Below are positions 1-9,458 of a stretch of 53,004 bases of DNA, piece by piece. Source of the DNA: Streptosporangiaceae bacterium (GTDB lineage Bacteria; Actinomycetota; Actinomycetes; Streptosporangiales; Streptosporangiaceae); assembly GCA_030040155.1 (NCBI GenBank), contig JASHUG010000460.1, positions 1 through 53,004 on the forward strand, given 5' to 3'. Within the stretch, counting starts at the first letter, position 1. Every line of letters starts with the position of its first letter. The notes below the pieces were generated by a model. That model did no database searches, was not told the origin of the DNA, and saw nothing but the letters and a program-made list of their open reading frames with translations. A program made the position numbers and the translations under genes.

Positions 1-308
1 ACGAACTTCTTGCGCTTGATCAGTTCGGTTACGATCACGTCAATCTGCGGGTGCATGAGCGGCTCGCCGCCGGCGATTGACACCATCGGGGCGCCGCATT
101 CCTCGACCGCGGCGATCGCCTGCTCGACTGGCATCCGCTGCTTCAGCAAGCTCGCGGGCTGCTGGATCTTCCCGCATCCGGCGCACTTGAGATTGCAGGC
201 GAACAGCGGCTCAAGCTCGACAAGCAGGGGGAACTTGTCCTTGCGTGTCAGCTTCTGGCGCATCAGGTAGCTCGCTACCCGCATGCTCTGCCGCAGTGGC
301 ATCGCCAC
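1..308 (-). CDS. hpnH: HpnH, adenosylhopane-forming radical SAM enzyme (N-terminal part)
   Basis: The first ~102 codons of a radical SAM protein are visible; the rest lies beyond the left edge. The cluster CxxxCxxC reads CNLKCAGC at about residues 36-43, followed by a GGEP motif (about 84-87), both typical of SAM binding. The opening MAMPLRQSM matches the start usual for HpnH. The family joins a 5'-deoxyadenosyl group to diploptene, the first step of hopanoid side-chain extension. The start is GTG at 308, preceded by GGAGGTG inside the end of the upstream gene; only 2 bases separate the genes, so they are translationally coupled. The substrate assignment rests on family and operon context. 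Confidence 0.9.
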   Translation of the reverse strand, partial: MAMPLRQSMRVASYLMRQKLTRKDKFPLLVELEPLFACNLKCAGCGKIQQPASLLKQRMPVEQAIAAVEECGAPMVSIAGGEPLMHPQIDVIVTELIKRKKF

Positions 309-310
309 GA

Positions 311-1843
311 TTACCGCACCTCCTTCGGAAGGCCGAACTGCAACGTTTCGGCCGTCACTGCTACCTCGCTGATCTCGGTCGGGCCGAGCCCGGACAGGGC
401 TCGGGTGATCTGCCCGACCACGGCCGCGGGCGCTGACGCCCCGGCCGTTATGCCGACGGTGCTGGCTCCGGAGAGCCAGCCAAGCTCGATGTCTTCTGGC
501 CCGTCTACCAGGTACGCGGCGCGGGCGCCGGAGCGCAGCGCCGTCTCCACCAGGCGCTGAGAGTTGGATGAGTTGACCGAGCCCGCGACGAGGACGAGGT
601 CGCACTCCGCCGCGATGGCCCGTACCGCCTGCTGCCGGTTGGTGGTCGCGTAGCAGATGTCGTCGCTGCCAGGGCCGGTCGCCGCCGGGAACCGCTCTTT
701 CAGCGCGTCGACCATGCCGGCGGCCTCGTCGACCGACAGCGTTGTCTGCATCAGGTAGGCGACCTTCGCTGGATCGGCCGGGCGCAGTTTCGGCACATCG
801 CCCGGCGTCTGCACCAGCACGGTCGACGACGGAGCCTCGCCGAGCGTGCCCTCGACTTCCTCGTGCCCCTCGTGCCCGATCAGCGCGACCAGATAGCCCT
901 CCCCGGCAAACCGGCGCGCTTCCGCGTGCACCTTGGCTACCAGCGGGCAGGTCGCGTCGATGGCCAGGAGCCGGCGCTTGGTTGCCTCCTGCCGCACCTC
1001 GGGCGAGACGCCGTGCGCGGAGAACACCACCGTGGCCCCGTCGGGCACCTCGCTGAGCTCGTCGACGAAGATCGCGCCGCGCGCGGCCAGGTCCGCCACG
1101 ACCTTGGCGTTATGCACGATCTGCTTGCGCACGTAGACCGGGGCGCCGCGGGTGTCGAGTGCCCGCTCGACGATCTCGATGGCCCGCTCAACCCCGGCGC
1201 AGAACGAGCGCGGGCTGGCCAGTACGATCTTCCGCGGCCCGCACGCGGCGGCCCACCTGGTCAGGGCCGGGGCGGCAAGCCGCAGCGACCGGAGGGCTCG
1301 GATGCCGCCGGAGATGATGTGCGGTCCGACCACCGAGTGCTCGGGCGTGTCGGATATCGCCCGGACCACGACCGCCGGCCTCCCGCCGGCGCCAGCAAGC
1401 AGCGGCGCGGACTCCATGTCGACCGCGATCGCCCCGCCTGCCGCTGCGGCCGCATGCTGGCCCGGCTTCAGCAGGTGGTCGACCGTGCTGATCGGCCCGA
1501 CGCGGGCCGGCAGCCCGGACCTGCGTAGCTCGCCGGCCAGCAGCGACGCCGACGGACAGGCGATGGTCGTGACACCGTCGCTCACCTGCGAGGCGACCAC
1601 GATCTCGCCCGTTCGCAGGTCGCTGGTCAGGGCGCCGCCGACGCCGGCGACAGCCAGCATGTCGGGCGCGGATGCCGCGACCCTGGCCGCCGTGGCGGCC
1701 GCGCGGGCCGGGCCGTAGCCTGCCCGCACCACGCGGACTCCGCCGGGCACGGGTGCACCGCCGGTGCCGTCGAGCCCGCGCCGCACCGCGCTGGCCTCGA
1801 TCGCCAGCGGCGCGCACACGGTCAGGCCTGTCGGTTCGCTCAT
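311..1843 (-). CDS. Fusion of HpnG-type hopanoid nucleosidase/phosphorylase and IspH (HMBPP reductase)
   Basis: A single 510-residue frame carries two enzymes. Residues 1-200 are a nucleoside phosphorylase-like domain with the VDMESA motif (141-146) of MTA/SAH nucleosidases, matching HpnG, which releases adenine from adenosylhopane. From about residue 205 a complete IspH follows: cluster cysteines at 215 (FCAG), 299 (DATCP) and 397 ([10 protein letters not shown]), SAHG at 275-278, the HEGHEE stretch at 324-329 and an NSSNS motif. IspH reduces HMBPP to IPP and DMAPP and needs a [4Fe-4S] cluster. Both halves keep their motifs and no stop or start lies between them. The ATG at 1843 overlaps the shc stop (ATGA). 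Fusing the first C5 supplier to a late hopanoid enzyme is unusual. Confidence 0.9.
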   Translation of the reverse strand: MSEPTGLTVCAPLAIEASAVRRGLDGTGGAPVPGGVRVVRAGYGPARAAATAARVAASAPDMLAVAGVGGALTSDLRTGEIVVASQVSDGVTTIACPSASLLAGELRRSGLPARVGPISTVDHLLKPGQHAAAAAGGAIAVDMESAPLLAGAGGRPAVVVRAISDTPEHSVVGPHIISGGIRALRSLRLAAPALTRWAAACGPRKIVLASPRSFCAGVERAIEIVERALDTRGAPVYVRKQIVHNAKVVADLAARGAIFVDELSEVPDGATVVFSAHGVSPEVRQEATKRRLLAIDATCPLVAKVHAEARRFAGEGYLVALIGHEGHEEVEGTLGEAPSSTVLVQTPGDVPKLRPADPAKVAYLMQTTLSVDEAAGMVDALKERFPAATGPGSDDICYATTNRQQAVRAIAAECDLVLVAGSVNSSNSQRLVETALRSGARAAYLVDGPEDIELGWLSGASTVGITAGASAPAAVVGQITRALSGLGPTEISEVAVTAETLQFGLPKEVR

Positions 1844-3825
1844 AGTGCCTGCGCCTTCACGTACCGGCCGAGCGCGCTGACCGGGAAGACCACGCGGTAC
1901 AGGTGGTAGTTGATGTAGAAATCGCCGGGGAAACCGGTGCCGGTGAATTGCGGTTCATCCCAGCCGCCGTCCGCTCGCTGGGTCGCTGTCAGCCAGGCGA
2001 CGCCGCGGTCGGCTGCCCGCATCGCGTCCTCGCCGCCTGCCGCGATCAGCGCCAGCAGTGCCCACGCGGTCTGCGAGGCGGTCGACTCCCCCCGGCCCGA
2101 CCAGGCCGGATCGGTGTAGGACCGCAGGTCCTCGCCCCAGCCGCCATCGGGGTTCTGGTGGCTGATCAGCCAGCTGACCGCGCGCCTGATCGGCGGCTTG
2201 CCCGGCAGCACTCCCGCGGCGATCAGGGCCGGCACGACCGCGCCGGTCCCGTACACGTAGTTGGCGCCCCAGCGGCCGAACCACGACCCGTCGGCCTCCT
2301 GTGCGCGCAGTAGCCAGGTCACGCCGCGCCGGACCGCGGCGGAGCCGCCCAGCCCCTCGGCGCACAGCGCCTCGACCGTGTGCGCCGTGACGTCGGCTGA
2401 CGGCGGGTCTATGACCTCGCCGAAGTCGCAGAACGGCAGCCTGGTCACCAGCGTGGACGTGTTGTCCGCGTCGAACGCGGCCCAGCCGCCATCGCGCGAC
2501 TGCATGCCCTTGAGCCAGCCGAGGCCCCTGGCGACGGCGGCGGCCGTGTCGCGGGCGGGTTCTGGCGGCAGGGCGACGCGCCGCAACGCCAGCAGCACCT
2601 CGGCCGTGTCATCGACGTCCGGGTAACCGTCGTTGTCGAATTCGAACGCCCAGCCAGAGGGCTCAATCCCTGGCCTGCGCACCTGCCAGTCGCCCGGGCC
2701 GCGGATCTCCTCGGCGAGCAGCCACCGCGCCGCCGACACCAGCGCCGGGTCGTCGGCCGCAACCCCCGCGTCGGCGAGCGCGACCATAGCCAGCGCGGTA
2801 TCCCAAACCGGCGACTGGCACGCTTCCAGCCGGCGCACCTGGCCATCCGCCCCGTCCTCGATGATCGTGAACCGGTCCAGCCCGGCCAGGCCGAGCTTGA
2901 TGACCGGATGCTCGAGCCCGTATCCGAGCAGGTGCAGCGCGATCAGCGAGTAAACCCACGGCGGCTGGATGCCGCCCCAGCAGCCGTCTTGCTCTTGCCT
3001 GGCGATGATCCAGTCAGCGCAGCGGCGCATGGCCGCGGCTCGTGCCTTCCCGGCCAGGGCCAGGGGCCGGATGTAACGCTCGTAGCCGTGCAGGGCCTTG
3101 TCGAGGCCGCGGAAGGCGGCGCGCCAGGGGTCATGCGGCGCCGGGCGCCGGCCGCCAGCGTCCGGCTCGGCCTGCCCATGCAGCTCGGGCAGGCTGAACG
3201 GCAGCCGGCGGACCGGCCGCAGCGAGCAGACGACGGTCAGGGGCACTATCGTCTGCCGGGCCCAGCAGGCCCAGTCGTAGACGTTCAGCGGGAACCAGGA
3301 CGGAAAGTAGATCAACTCCGGCGGCATGACCGGGAGCTGCGCCCACGGCCACTCGCCGAACAGGGCCAGCCAGATGCGGGTGAAGACGCGGGTCGCCTCG
3401 ATGCCACCCTGCGCCCTGATCCAGCCCGCGGCCTGGCTCATGTGGGGCGCCGCTGGCTGATGGCCGGCCAGCCGGAGCGCGACGTAGGCCTCGACGGTCG
3501 TGGACAGGTTGGCCGGGCCACCGCGGAAGTTCGCCCAGGTCCCGTCGGCCCGCTGCTGAGAGGCGATCCAGCGCGCTGCGGCTGCGGTCTCCTGGTCCGT
3601 GCGGATACCGAGGAACTCGCGCAGCAGCAGGTCCTCGGCGTCCATTGTGACGTTCGTCTCGAGCTCGCCCTGCCACCAGCCGCGGGCGTCCTGCAGCCCG
3701 GTGAGGTACCGGGCAGCAAGGTCGAGCGACCGCCGCGCCGCCGAGGCCGCAGACGACTCGAGGTCGTCGGCCAGGATCGGTCCGGCCTGCGCCTGTCCCG
3801 GCATCACGTCAGGCGTGGTCACCAT
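1840..3825 (-). CDS. shc: Squalene-hopene cyclase
   Basis: Cyclizes squalene to hopene/hopanol; a membrane-associated class II triterpene cyclase. The 661-residue length is normal. The catalytic DVDDTA motif sits near residue 400, and several QW repeats are visible (for example [36 protein letters not shown]). The frame stays open far upstream, but that part is low-complexity antisense of the next gene. The ATG at 3825 is preferred because it overlaps the preceding stop by 7 bases and gives a normal N-terminus. Downstream it overlaps the hpnG-ispH start by 4 bases. It is the core gene of the hopanoid operon. Confidence 0.95.
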   Translation of the reverse strand: MVTTPDVMPGQAQAGPILADDLESSAASAARRSLDLAARYLTGLQDARGWWQGELETNVTMDAEDLLLREFLGIRTDQETAAAARWIASQQRADGTWANFRGGPANLSTTVEAYVALRLAGHQPAAPHMSQAAGWIRAQGGIEATRVFTRIWLALFGEWPWAQLPVMPPELIYFPSWFPLNVYDWACWARQTIVPLTVVCSLRPVRRLPFSLPELHGQAEPDAGGRRPAPHDPWRAAFRGLDKALHGYERYIRPLALAGKARAAAMRRCADWIIARQEQDGCWGGIQPPWVYSLIALHLLGYGLEHPVIKLGLAGLDRFTIIEDGADGQVRRLEACQSPVWDTALAMVALADAGVAADDPALVSAARWLLAEEIRGPGDWQVRRPGIEPSGWAFEFDNDGYPDVDDTAEVLLALRRVALPPEPARDTAAAVARGLGWLKGMQSRDGGWAAFDADNTSTLVTRLPFCDFGEVIDPPSADVTAHTVEALCAEGLGGSAAVRRGVTWLLRAQEADGSWFGRWGANYVYGTGAVVPALIAAGVLPGKPPIRRAVSWLISHQNPDGGWGEDLRSYTDPAWSGRGESTASQTAWALLALIAAGGEDAMRAADRGVAWLTATQRADGGWDEPQFTGTGFPGDFYINYHLYRVVFPVSALGRYVKAQAL

Positions 3826-4832
3826 GTACGCGCCGTGATGAACTCGGCTATCGCGGCGAACTCGGCCCGCACGTCGTCTGGCATCTCCGCCTGCTCCAGC
3901 GACTCGAACGCGGACGCGAGCGCGGAGTCGGCGATGGCCTCGGTCCGCTCCTTGCCGCCGGCTGCCTCGACCAGGCTGGCCGCGCGCGCGACCTCGTCCT
4001 CGGTCAGCTCCCCCGGCCTGGCCAGCAGCGCCGCCAGCGCGGATCCGGCTTCGGTGCCGCTGGCCAGCGCGGTCACGATCGGCATCGACTTCTTCCTGGC
4101 GCGCACGTCCGAGCCGACCGGCTTGCCCGTGACCTCGGGCGCCCCCCAGATGCCGAGCAGGTCGTCGGTCATCTGGAAGGCCAGGCCGGCGTTGGCGCCG
4201 AAGGCGGCCAAGCCCATGGCCAGGGTGGCGGGCGCGCCCACGTGCACGGCGCCGATGCTGCACGCGCAGGCCATCAGCGCGGCCGTCTTGTCCCCGGCCA
4301 TATCGAGGCAGTCGGCGACCTGGACGTCATCTCGCCGCTCGAACGCCAGGTCAGCGCCCTGTCCGGCGATCAGCCGCTGCACCGCCGCGGACAGGCAGCG
4401 CGCCGCCCAGATGCCGTAGGGCGGCCGCTCAAGCAGCAGGTCCTCGGCCAGCACCAGCAGCGCGTCTCCGGCCAGTATCGCCCCGCCGATCCCGAATACG
4501 GTCCAGGCCGTCGGCCGGTGCCGGCGCTCGGTGTCGCCGTCCATGATGTCGTCGTGCAGCAGCGAGAAGTTGTGGACCAACTCGACCGCAGCCGCGGCGG
4601 GTACTGCAGCCTCCGGCTTGGAACCGGCCGCCCGCGCAGACAGCAGCGCAAGAGCCGGGCGCAGCGCCTTGCCAGACCCGCTGCGCGTCGGCCGGCCGTC
4701 GGCGTCGGCCAGCCCAAGGTGATAGGCGGCGACGATCCGGACGTCGGCGCTCAGCCGGTTCACGGCCTCCTCGATCGCGGGCCCGACAAGGTCACGGGCA
4801 ACCTGGACCCCGGCTGGCATCGTCACCGTCAT
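3819..4832 (-). CDS. Polyprenyl diphosphate synthase (FPP/GGPP-type) of the hopanoid operon
   Basis: 337 residues. The first aspartate-rich motif is DDIMD (94-98) and the second is DDLLG near residue 220, both needed for Mg2+-dependent chain elongation of IPP onto allylic diphosphates. Its place between hpnE and shc suggests it makes the FPP used by HpnC/HpnD. The first motif has no two-residue insertion and carries Phe at position -5, which is more usual in GGPP-type enzymes, so the product length is not certain. The ATG start overlaps the hpnE stop (ATGA), and its own end overlaps the shc start. Confidence 0.88.
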   Translation of the reverse strand: MTVTMPAGVQVARDLVGPAIEEAVNRLSADVRIVAAYHLGLADADGRPTRSGSGKALRPALALLSARAAGSKPEAAVPAAAAVELVHNFSLLHDDIMDGDTERRHRPTAWTVFGIGGAILAGDALLVLAEDLLLERPPYGIWAARCLSAAVQRLIAGQGADLAFERRDDVQVADCLDMAGDKTAALMACACSIGAVHVGAPATLAMGLAAFGANAGLAFQMTDDLLGIWGAPEVTGKPVGSDVRARKKSMPIVTALASGTEAGSALAALLARPGELTEDEVARAASLVEAAGGKERTEAIADSALASAFESLEQAEMPDDVRAEFAAIAEFITARTW

Positions 4833-6343
4833 GACGCACCTGTCCCGGCCGGGTCCAGGTCCGCCGGCCGGGCCGTCGGCGGCAGCCAGGCCAGCTCGCG
4901 AATCAGCTCCTGTGCGGCGTTATGACCGCTTCGCACGGCACCCTCCATAGTGTCCGGCCAGCCGGTGTCGGTCCACGAACCGGCCAGCACAAGTCCCGGC
5001 ACCGAGGTCGCGGCGCCGGGTCGCAGCGCGCCACTGCCGGGCGCCTGGCGGAACGTCGCCCGACGCTCCCTGGTGACGAAGAAATCGGTGACGTCCGCTC
5101 CGGCCGCGGCCGGGAACAGCCGCTCCAAGGCGGGCAGGAATTCGTCCCGCAACTTGGCCGCCGGCACGTCCACGTAGTCGTCAGCAGCCGACAGGGATAC
5201 CGCCAGGTACTGGCCGGCCTCCAGGCCAGCGTTCCTGGTCTTGTCGAATACCCACTGGACGGGCGAGTCCACGGCAGCCGCGAACGGCAGGTCCGTGACC
5301 CGCCTGTCGTACACCACGTGCACATTCACGATCGGCGAGTAGCCGAGGCGGTCCCAGCCGGAGGCCTGGGCAACCTTGGCAGCGGCGCCGAGCCTGGCGG
5401 CCTGGCCGGGCGGCACCGCGAGCACCACGACATCCGCCACCACGCAGTCGCCGACGCCCTCCCGGCCGGCGTCGTCCTGCCGGGGCTCATCCAGGCCGGG
5501 CTCATCCAGGCCGGGCTCATCCTGGGCCGCACCATCCTGGGCCGCACCATCCTGGGCGGCACCGCCCTGAGCGCTGGCACGGCCCGAGGTCAGGTCGACC
5601 CGGAACCCGCCGTCGGCCATCGGCTGGACGCTGGCGACCCTGGCCGAAAGCCGGATCCGCACGCCGAGCCTGGTTAGCAGGGCGGCCGCCGCCGTTCCGT
5701 GCAGGTGGCTGAGCGGCACGGACGCTATCCCGATGTCCGCGGCATCGTTACGGCCAAGCAAAGCCGTCTTGATCACCGTGGCCGCGAGCGGCACGCTGGC
5801 CTCGTCGCCGGCGATGTTCAGCGCGGAGACGATGAACAAGTCCCAGAGCCGGCGCCGGGCGCTCTCACCCTGGCCGCGCGCGGCCAGCCAATCGCCCAGC
5901 CGCTCGCCGTCAAGGCCGGCATCACCGGGATCTGCGCGCCTGAACGCGAGGGCCGCGCGGGCGACGCGCGCTCGCTCGGGCAGCGACAACAGCGGATAGC
6001 GAGCCAGCGCGCCGGCCAGGTGCAGCGGGCTCGGCAGCGCGGTCCGGCGGAGCCTGGCCCGGCGGACGGGAGACAGCACGGTGACGTCGAAGCGGTCCTG
6101 GATCGTCACCGACCCGGCGGCGCCGAGCCTGGCCAGCAGGCTCTGGTACGAGTCACAGCAGCGCAGGAACACGTGCTGACCGGTGTCGACCATCAGCGTG
6201 CCGCGCGAGAACGAGGACGCGGAGCCGCCCAGCCACGGGCGAGATTCGAGCAGGGTGACGTCAAGGCCAGCGTCACGCAGCGCGACCGCCGCCGTGACTC
6301 CGGCCAGTCCGCCGCCGACGACCACGACCTGCCGGGCGGTCAC
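4829..6343 (-). CDS. hpnE: HpnE, FAD-dependent hydroxysqualene dehydroxylase
   Basis: 504 residues with an N-terminal dinucleotide-binding motif GGGLAG (about 9-14) and the carotenoid/squalene desaturase-like fold; it lies directly after hpnD in the order seen in other hopanoid clusters. The family converts hydroxysqualene to squalene with reduced FAD. Between about residues 258 and 292 it carries a repetitive Gly/Ala/Gln/Asp/Pro insertion (GAAQD and EPGLD units) encoded by 15-bp tandem repeats, probably a surface loop. The start is GTG at 6343, overlapping the hpnD stop (GTGA). A C-terminal GSWTDTGWPDTMEGAVRSG stretch matches the FAD-closing segment of amine oxidase-fold enzymes. Confidence 0.9.
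   Translation of the reverse strand: MTARQVVVVGGGLAGVTAAVALRDAGLDVTLLESRPWLGGSASSFSRGTLMVDTGQHVFLRCCDSYQSLLARLGAAGSVTIQDRFDVTVLSPVRRARLRRTALPSPLHLAGALARYPLLSLPERARVARAALAFRRADPGDAGLDGERLGDWLAARGQGESARRRLWDLFIVSALNIAGDEASVPLAATVIKTALLGRNDAADIGIASVPLSHLHGTAAAALLTRLGVRIRLSARVASVQPMADGGFRVDLTSGRASAQGGAAQDGAAQDGAAQDEPGLDEPGLDEPRQDDAGREGVGDCVVADVVVLAVPPGQAARLGAAAKVAQASGWDRLGYSPIVNVHVVYDRRVTDLPFAAAVDSPVQWVFDKTRNAGLEAGQYLAVSLSAADDYVDVPAAKLRDEFLPALERLFPAAAGADVTDFFVTRERRATFRQAPGSGALRPGAATSVPGLVLAGSWTDTGWPDTMEGAVRSGHNAAQELIRELAWLPPTARPADLDPAGTGAS
5480..5572 (-). repeat. 15-bp tandem repeats inside hpnE
   Basis: About six degenerate copies of a 15-bp unit occur in two flavours: GGGCTCATCCAGGCC and GCACCATCCTGGGCC (plus-strand reading). 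They encode EPGLD and GAAQD pentapeptides. The unit length keeps the hpnE frame open whatever the copy number. Confidence 0.85.
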
Positions 6344-7362
6344 GGGGCATCCCCTGGCGCTGATTGCTGGGTAGCCCCGGCTTGCCGGTCTTGGCCCTGG
6401 CCCGGCCGGCCCGCGCGGGTCAGGGCGCCTCGGCCATCAAGCGCGGGCCTGGACCTGCCGGACAGGCGGCCCAAGCCGGCCAGTGCCCGGACCGCGATCA
6501 TCGCCTTCTCCCCCGCCGGCAGTGACATCCGCTTGTGCAGGGCTACCTGCGGCCGCGCGGAGATGTGCTCGAGCAGGCGCCGGTAGATGCCCGCCATCGC
6601 CCCCGTGCAAGCCGCGCTGCGCCGGTCAAGCATCGGCAGCAGCCGCAGCCCGTTGGCATACCATTCCCTCGCCCGATCGGCCTCGAACCGCATCAGCTCT
6701 GCCATCGGGCCGTCGATTACGCCCTGATCGCCCGTATGGGCCTGGTCCGCGGGCGTCAGGGTGCAGCCGAACCTGGCCAGATCCTCGGCGGGCAGGTAGA
6801 CCCGGCCGTTGCCCAGGTCCTCGCGGATGTCGCGCAGGATGTTCGTCAACTGCAGGGCCACGCCGAGTGCGTCGGCTAGTGCGGAGGCGCTCTCCAGGTC
6901 CGCGCTGCCGAACACCCCGAGTGACAGCCGACCGATCGATCCGGCCACGCACCGGCAGTAATGCTCGAGGCCTGCGAAGTCTGCATAGCTGACCCCGCGG
7001 ACATCGGCCTCGCAGCCGTCGATGAGCTCGCAGAACGCCGCAACCGGGACGGGGAACCGGCGCGCCGCATCCGCCAGCGCGACCAGCACCAGGTCGTCAT
7101 CGGGTGCGGTGCCGTCGGCCAGTGACGTGATGGCCGCCCGGGCCGTGCTCAGCGCGGCGATCCTCTCCGCGACAGGGAGGGTCCCGTCGCCGATGTCATC
7201 GATCCGGCGGGCCAGCGCGTAGACAGCCGAGAGCGCGCGTCGCTTGTCCGGCGGCAGCAGCGCTATCCCGTAGGCGAAGTTCTTCGCCTGCTGCCGGGTG
7301 ATCAGCTCGCAGTGCTGATAGGCGGCCCGGATGCGGGTCGCCTCGAGGGCGGCAGTGGTCAC
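6340..7362 (-). CDS. hpnD: HpnD, presqualene diphosphate synthase
   Basis: 340 residues of the trans-isoprenyl diphosphate synthase head-to-head family. RRIDDIGD (52-59) and NILRDIREDLGNGRVYLP (near 170-190) are the two aspartate-rich substrate-binding motifs. HpnD condenses two FPP molecules to presqualene diphosphate, which HpnC then turns into hydroxysqualene. The last 40 residues are Arg/Gly/Gln-rich and look disordered. The start is GTG at 7362, 4 bases after the hpnC stop; the end overlaps the hpnE start. Confidence 0.92.
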   Translation of the reverse strand: MTTAALEATRIRAAYQHCELITRQQAKNFAYGIALLPPDKRRALSAVYALARRIDDIGDGTLPVAERIAALSTARAAITSLADGTAPDDDLVLVALADAARRFPVPVAAFCELIDGCEADVRGVSYADFAGLEHYCRCVAGSIGRLSLGVFGSADLESASALADALGVALQLTNILRDIREDLGNGRVYLPAEDLARFGCTLTPADQAHTGDQGVIDGPMAELMRFEADRAREWYANGLRLLPMLDRRSAACTGAMAGIYRRLLEHISARPQVALHKRMSLPAGEKAMIAVRALAGLGRLSGRSRPALDGRGALTRAGRPGQGQDRQAGATQQSAPGDAP

Positions 7363-7366
7363 CCGC

Positions 7367-8341
7367 TCACCTGGCCCGTACGTAGGTTGAGATCAGCTCC
7401 ACGGCCGTCCGGCCCTTACCAGGGCGCGGCGTCGCCGACAGGACGTCATACCCGGCGGTCGCGATCGCGGCGAGGGCGGCCCGGCCGCCAGCCACGTAGC
7501 CGGCCACTGCCAACCGGGCGGTGCCACCCAGCGCGCGCACCAGCGGAGCGCCGGCGTTCATCAGCGCACGCGTCCGGCCGACCTCGAACGCGATCAGCCG
7601 CCGAAGCTTGGGTCCGGCCGCGCTGACCAGCAGGTCCTCTTCGGTGCAGCCGTAGGCGCGCATGTCCTCGGCAGGCAGGTAGATCCGGCCGCCCCGCATG
7701 TCCTCGCCAACGTCCTGCAGGTGCTCGGCGAGTTGCAATGCCGTGCAGATGGAGTCGGACAGTTCGGCCCGCTGCGGCGAGTAAGCGCCGAAGACGTGCA
7801 GCACGATCCGCCCGACCGGGTTGGCCGAGAGCCGGCAGTAACCGACCAGATCGTCAAAGGTCTCGTAGCGGGTGATGGTCTGGTCCTGCACGTTGGCCTG
7901 GATCAGGTCGAGGAACAGCTGCATCGGAACCGCGCAGTCGGCTACGACCCCGGTGAGCCCGCGCACGGCGGCCTGCATCGGCCGGCCGCAGTCGCTGGTT
8001 CCCGTGCCGGCCTGGCTGTCAGTCGCGGATCGAGCCAACTCCCGGCCGGCGTACAGCCGGCTGACGTCCTGCGCCAGATCGGCGAGCAGGTCCAAGCGCT
8101 GGCCAGGCGGCGCCAGGTCGCCAGCATCGTCGGTCGTCCGCGCGAACGCGTAGACGGCCATGAGATGCCGCCGATACCTGGCAGGTAGCAGTCGCAGGGC
8201 GACAGGAAAGTTCTCGGCTCCCGCCTTCGCCGGTGCCTGTCGTCCGGCGTCGGTAAGCCAGGACTCCTGCGCGGCAAACTCGCCTGCCGCCCGGCGCGCT
8301 GCGGGCATAGCGGCAGCAGGGGCCGACCGGTCAGAAGTCAT
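7367..8341 (-). CDS. hpnC: HpnC, hydroxysqualene synthase
   Basis: Head-to-head prenyl synthase family, 324 residues from the ATG at 8341. YAFARTTDDAGD (about 64-75) is the first aspartate-rich motif and QDVGEDMRGGRIYLP the second. With HpnD and HpnE it forms the three-enzyme route from FPP to squalene. A TTG at 8377 would add 12 residues; neither start has a strong ribosome site, and the ATG gives the more usual N-terminus. It is the first gene of the hopanoid operon, and its promoter must lie between 8342 and 8594, shared with the divergent TetR gene. Confidence 0.9.
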   Translation of the reverse strand: MTSDRSAPAAAMPAARRAAGEFAAQESWLTDAGRQAPAKAGAENFPVALRLLPARYRRHLMAVYAFARTTDDAGDLAPPGQRLDLLADLAQDVSRLYAGRELARSATDSQAGTGTSDCGRPMQAAVRGLTGVVADCAVPMQLFLDLIQANVQDQTITRYETFDDLVGYCRLSANPVGRIVLHVFGAYSPQRAELSDSICTALQLAEHLQDVGEDMRGGRIYLPAEDMRAYGCTEEDLLVSAAGPKLRRLIAFEVGRTRALMNAGAPLVRALGGTARLAVAGYVAGGRAALAAIATAGYDVLSATPRPGKGRTAVELISTYVRAR

Positions 8342-8381
8342 GATCCCTATTTCGGCACGTTTCTTAATTGGATGCAAACAA

Positions 8382-8395
8382 TGACATGTGTGTCA
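8382..8395. promoter_or_regulatory. Candidate TetR operator between hpnC and the TetR gene
   Basis: TGACATGTGTGTCA is an inverted repeat (TGACA, 4-base spacer, TGTCA) 40 bases upstream of the hpnC ATG, in the divergent gap. Its position suits control of hpnC and of the regulator. Binding is inferred, not shown. Confidence 0.4.
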
Positions 8396-8594
8396 CCTGA
8401 TATGCGCGTCAGCTTTCCCCTTGAGCCGACAGCGTTCTACCCGGGGCAGATGCTGGCGAACCGCCCGGTTGGCACCGGAGAGTAACCGCAATTGACGCGC
8501 ACGGGGTCGAGATGCGGATGTTGTTCGCGCTTCCGGCGCGCGGAAATCGGGGTGCGCGTTGGCCGCCGAGCACACACAGGACTAGCCTGCGAAC

Positions 8595-9458
8595 ATGAGC
8601 CGGGATCCCAGGCTGGGCTCGCCAGGGCGAACTACCGCCGCCCCAGCCGCCAGCCAGCATGGCAGCCGCCAGCCAGCAGTCCGGCGTGACGCGCCGGCAG
8701 CGGTCGGCGCGCAGGGGCAGCCATCCATTGTTAAGCCCAGGTCGGAGGGGGTTCAAGCGACCGACGACCGCGCGGCGCCGGCTGACGAGAGCCGCGGCAA
8801 GGCAGTCGAAACAAGCCGTCCGCAGCGTCCGTCTCATGGCGGCGGCATCCCCGCGCAGCAGCGCGACCTGGGCTCGCAGGGCCGCGAGACGATCCGCCGG
8901 CTGCTCGATGCGGGGCTGGCCGAGTTCGAGGAAACTGGCTTGCAGGCCACCCGCGTCGAGGATATTGTCCGGCGCGCCAAGACGTCGCACGGTACCTTCT
9001 ATCTGTATTTCGCTAACAAGGACGACCTATTCCGGACCCTGCTGCGCGACGCCCTGCACGACATGGCGATCATCACCGACGAATTCCCGGTGGTCACTAG
9101 CAATGAAGCAGGACGCGCGGCGCTCCGCCGATGGGTTCAGCGATTTAGCGAGATTTATGCGGCGCACGCTACGGTGATTCGCATTCTTAGCCAAGCGGAA
9201 ATCGTCGGCGAAGAAGTTTTCGCTGACGGACTGCAGCTGCTTTTCCGGCTGTCGGAGTCGATAACGCAGGGGATGACGGCGGCCGAGAAGGCGCAGGGCA
9301 CGGCGGAGCCGACTCCGCACGCCGAGCTCACCGCGCTCGCCTGCCTGATGATGCTGGAGCGGGTCAACTACCTGCTCAGCGCCGTCGAGGTTCAGCTGCC
9401 CAGGGAAGAGATGAACGACCGGGTGGCCGCGATCATCTACGCCGCGTTCCGCTCCTAG
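8595..9458 (+). CDS. TetR/AcrR-family regulator, divergent from the hopanoid operon
   Basis: The TetR helix-turn-helix runs from about residue 95 (GRETIRRLLDAG) to 145, with TRVEDIVRRAKTSHGTFYLYF as the recognition region, followed by an all-helical ligand domain ending near residue 287. The first ~95 residues are Pro/Ala/Arg-rich and not part of the fold. No in-frame ATG/GTG/TTG nearer the domain was found, so the ATG at 8595 is kept. Position back-to-back with hpnC suggests it regulates hopanoid synthesis and itself. The ligand is unknown. Confidence 0.82.
   Translation: MSRDPRLGSPGRTTAAPAASQHGSRQPAVRRDAPAAVGAQGQPSIVKPRSEGVQATDDRAAPADESRGKAVETSRPQRPSHGGGIPAQQRDLGSQGRETIRRLLDAGLAEFEETGLQATRVEDIVRRAKTSHGTFYLYFANKDDLFRTLLRDALHDMAIITDEFPVVTSNEAGRAALRRWVQRFSEIYAAHATVIRILSQAEIVGEEVFADGLQLLFRLSESITQGMTAAEKAQGTAEPTPHAELTALACLMMLERVNYLLSAVEVQLPREEMNDRVAAIIYAAFRS

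Noticed and set aside
3826-4263. Long upstream extension of the shc frame (807 codons in all)
   Set aside because: It is low-complexity, lies antisense within the prenyl synthase gene on the same strand region, and the ATG at 3825 fits the operon overlap and normal length.
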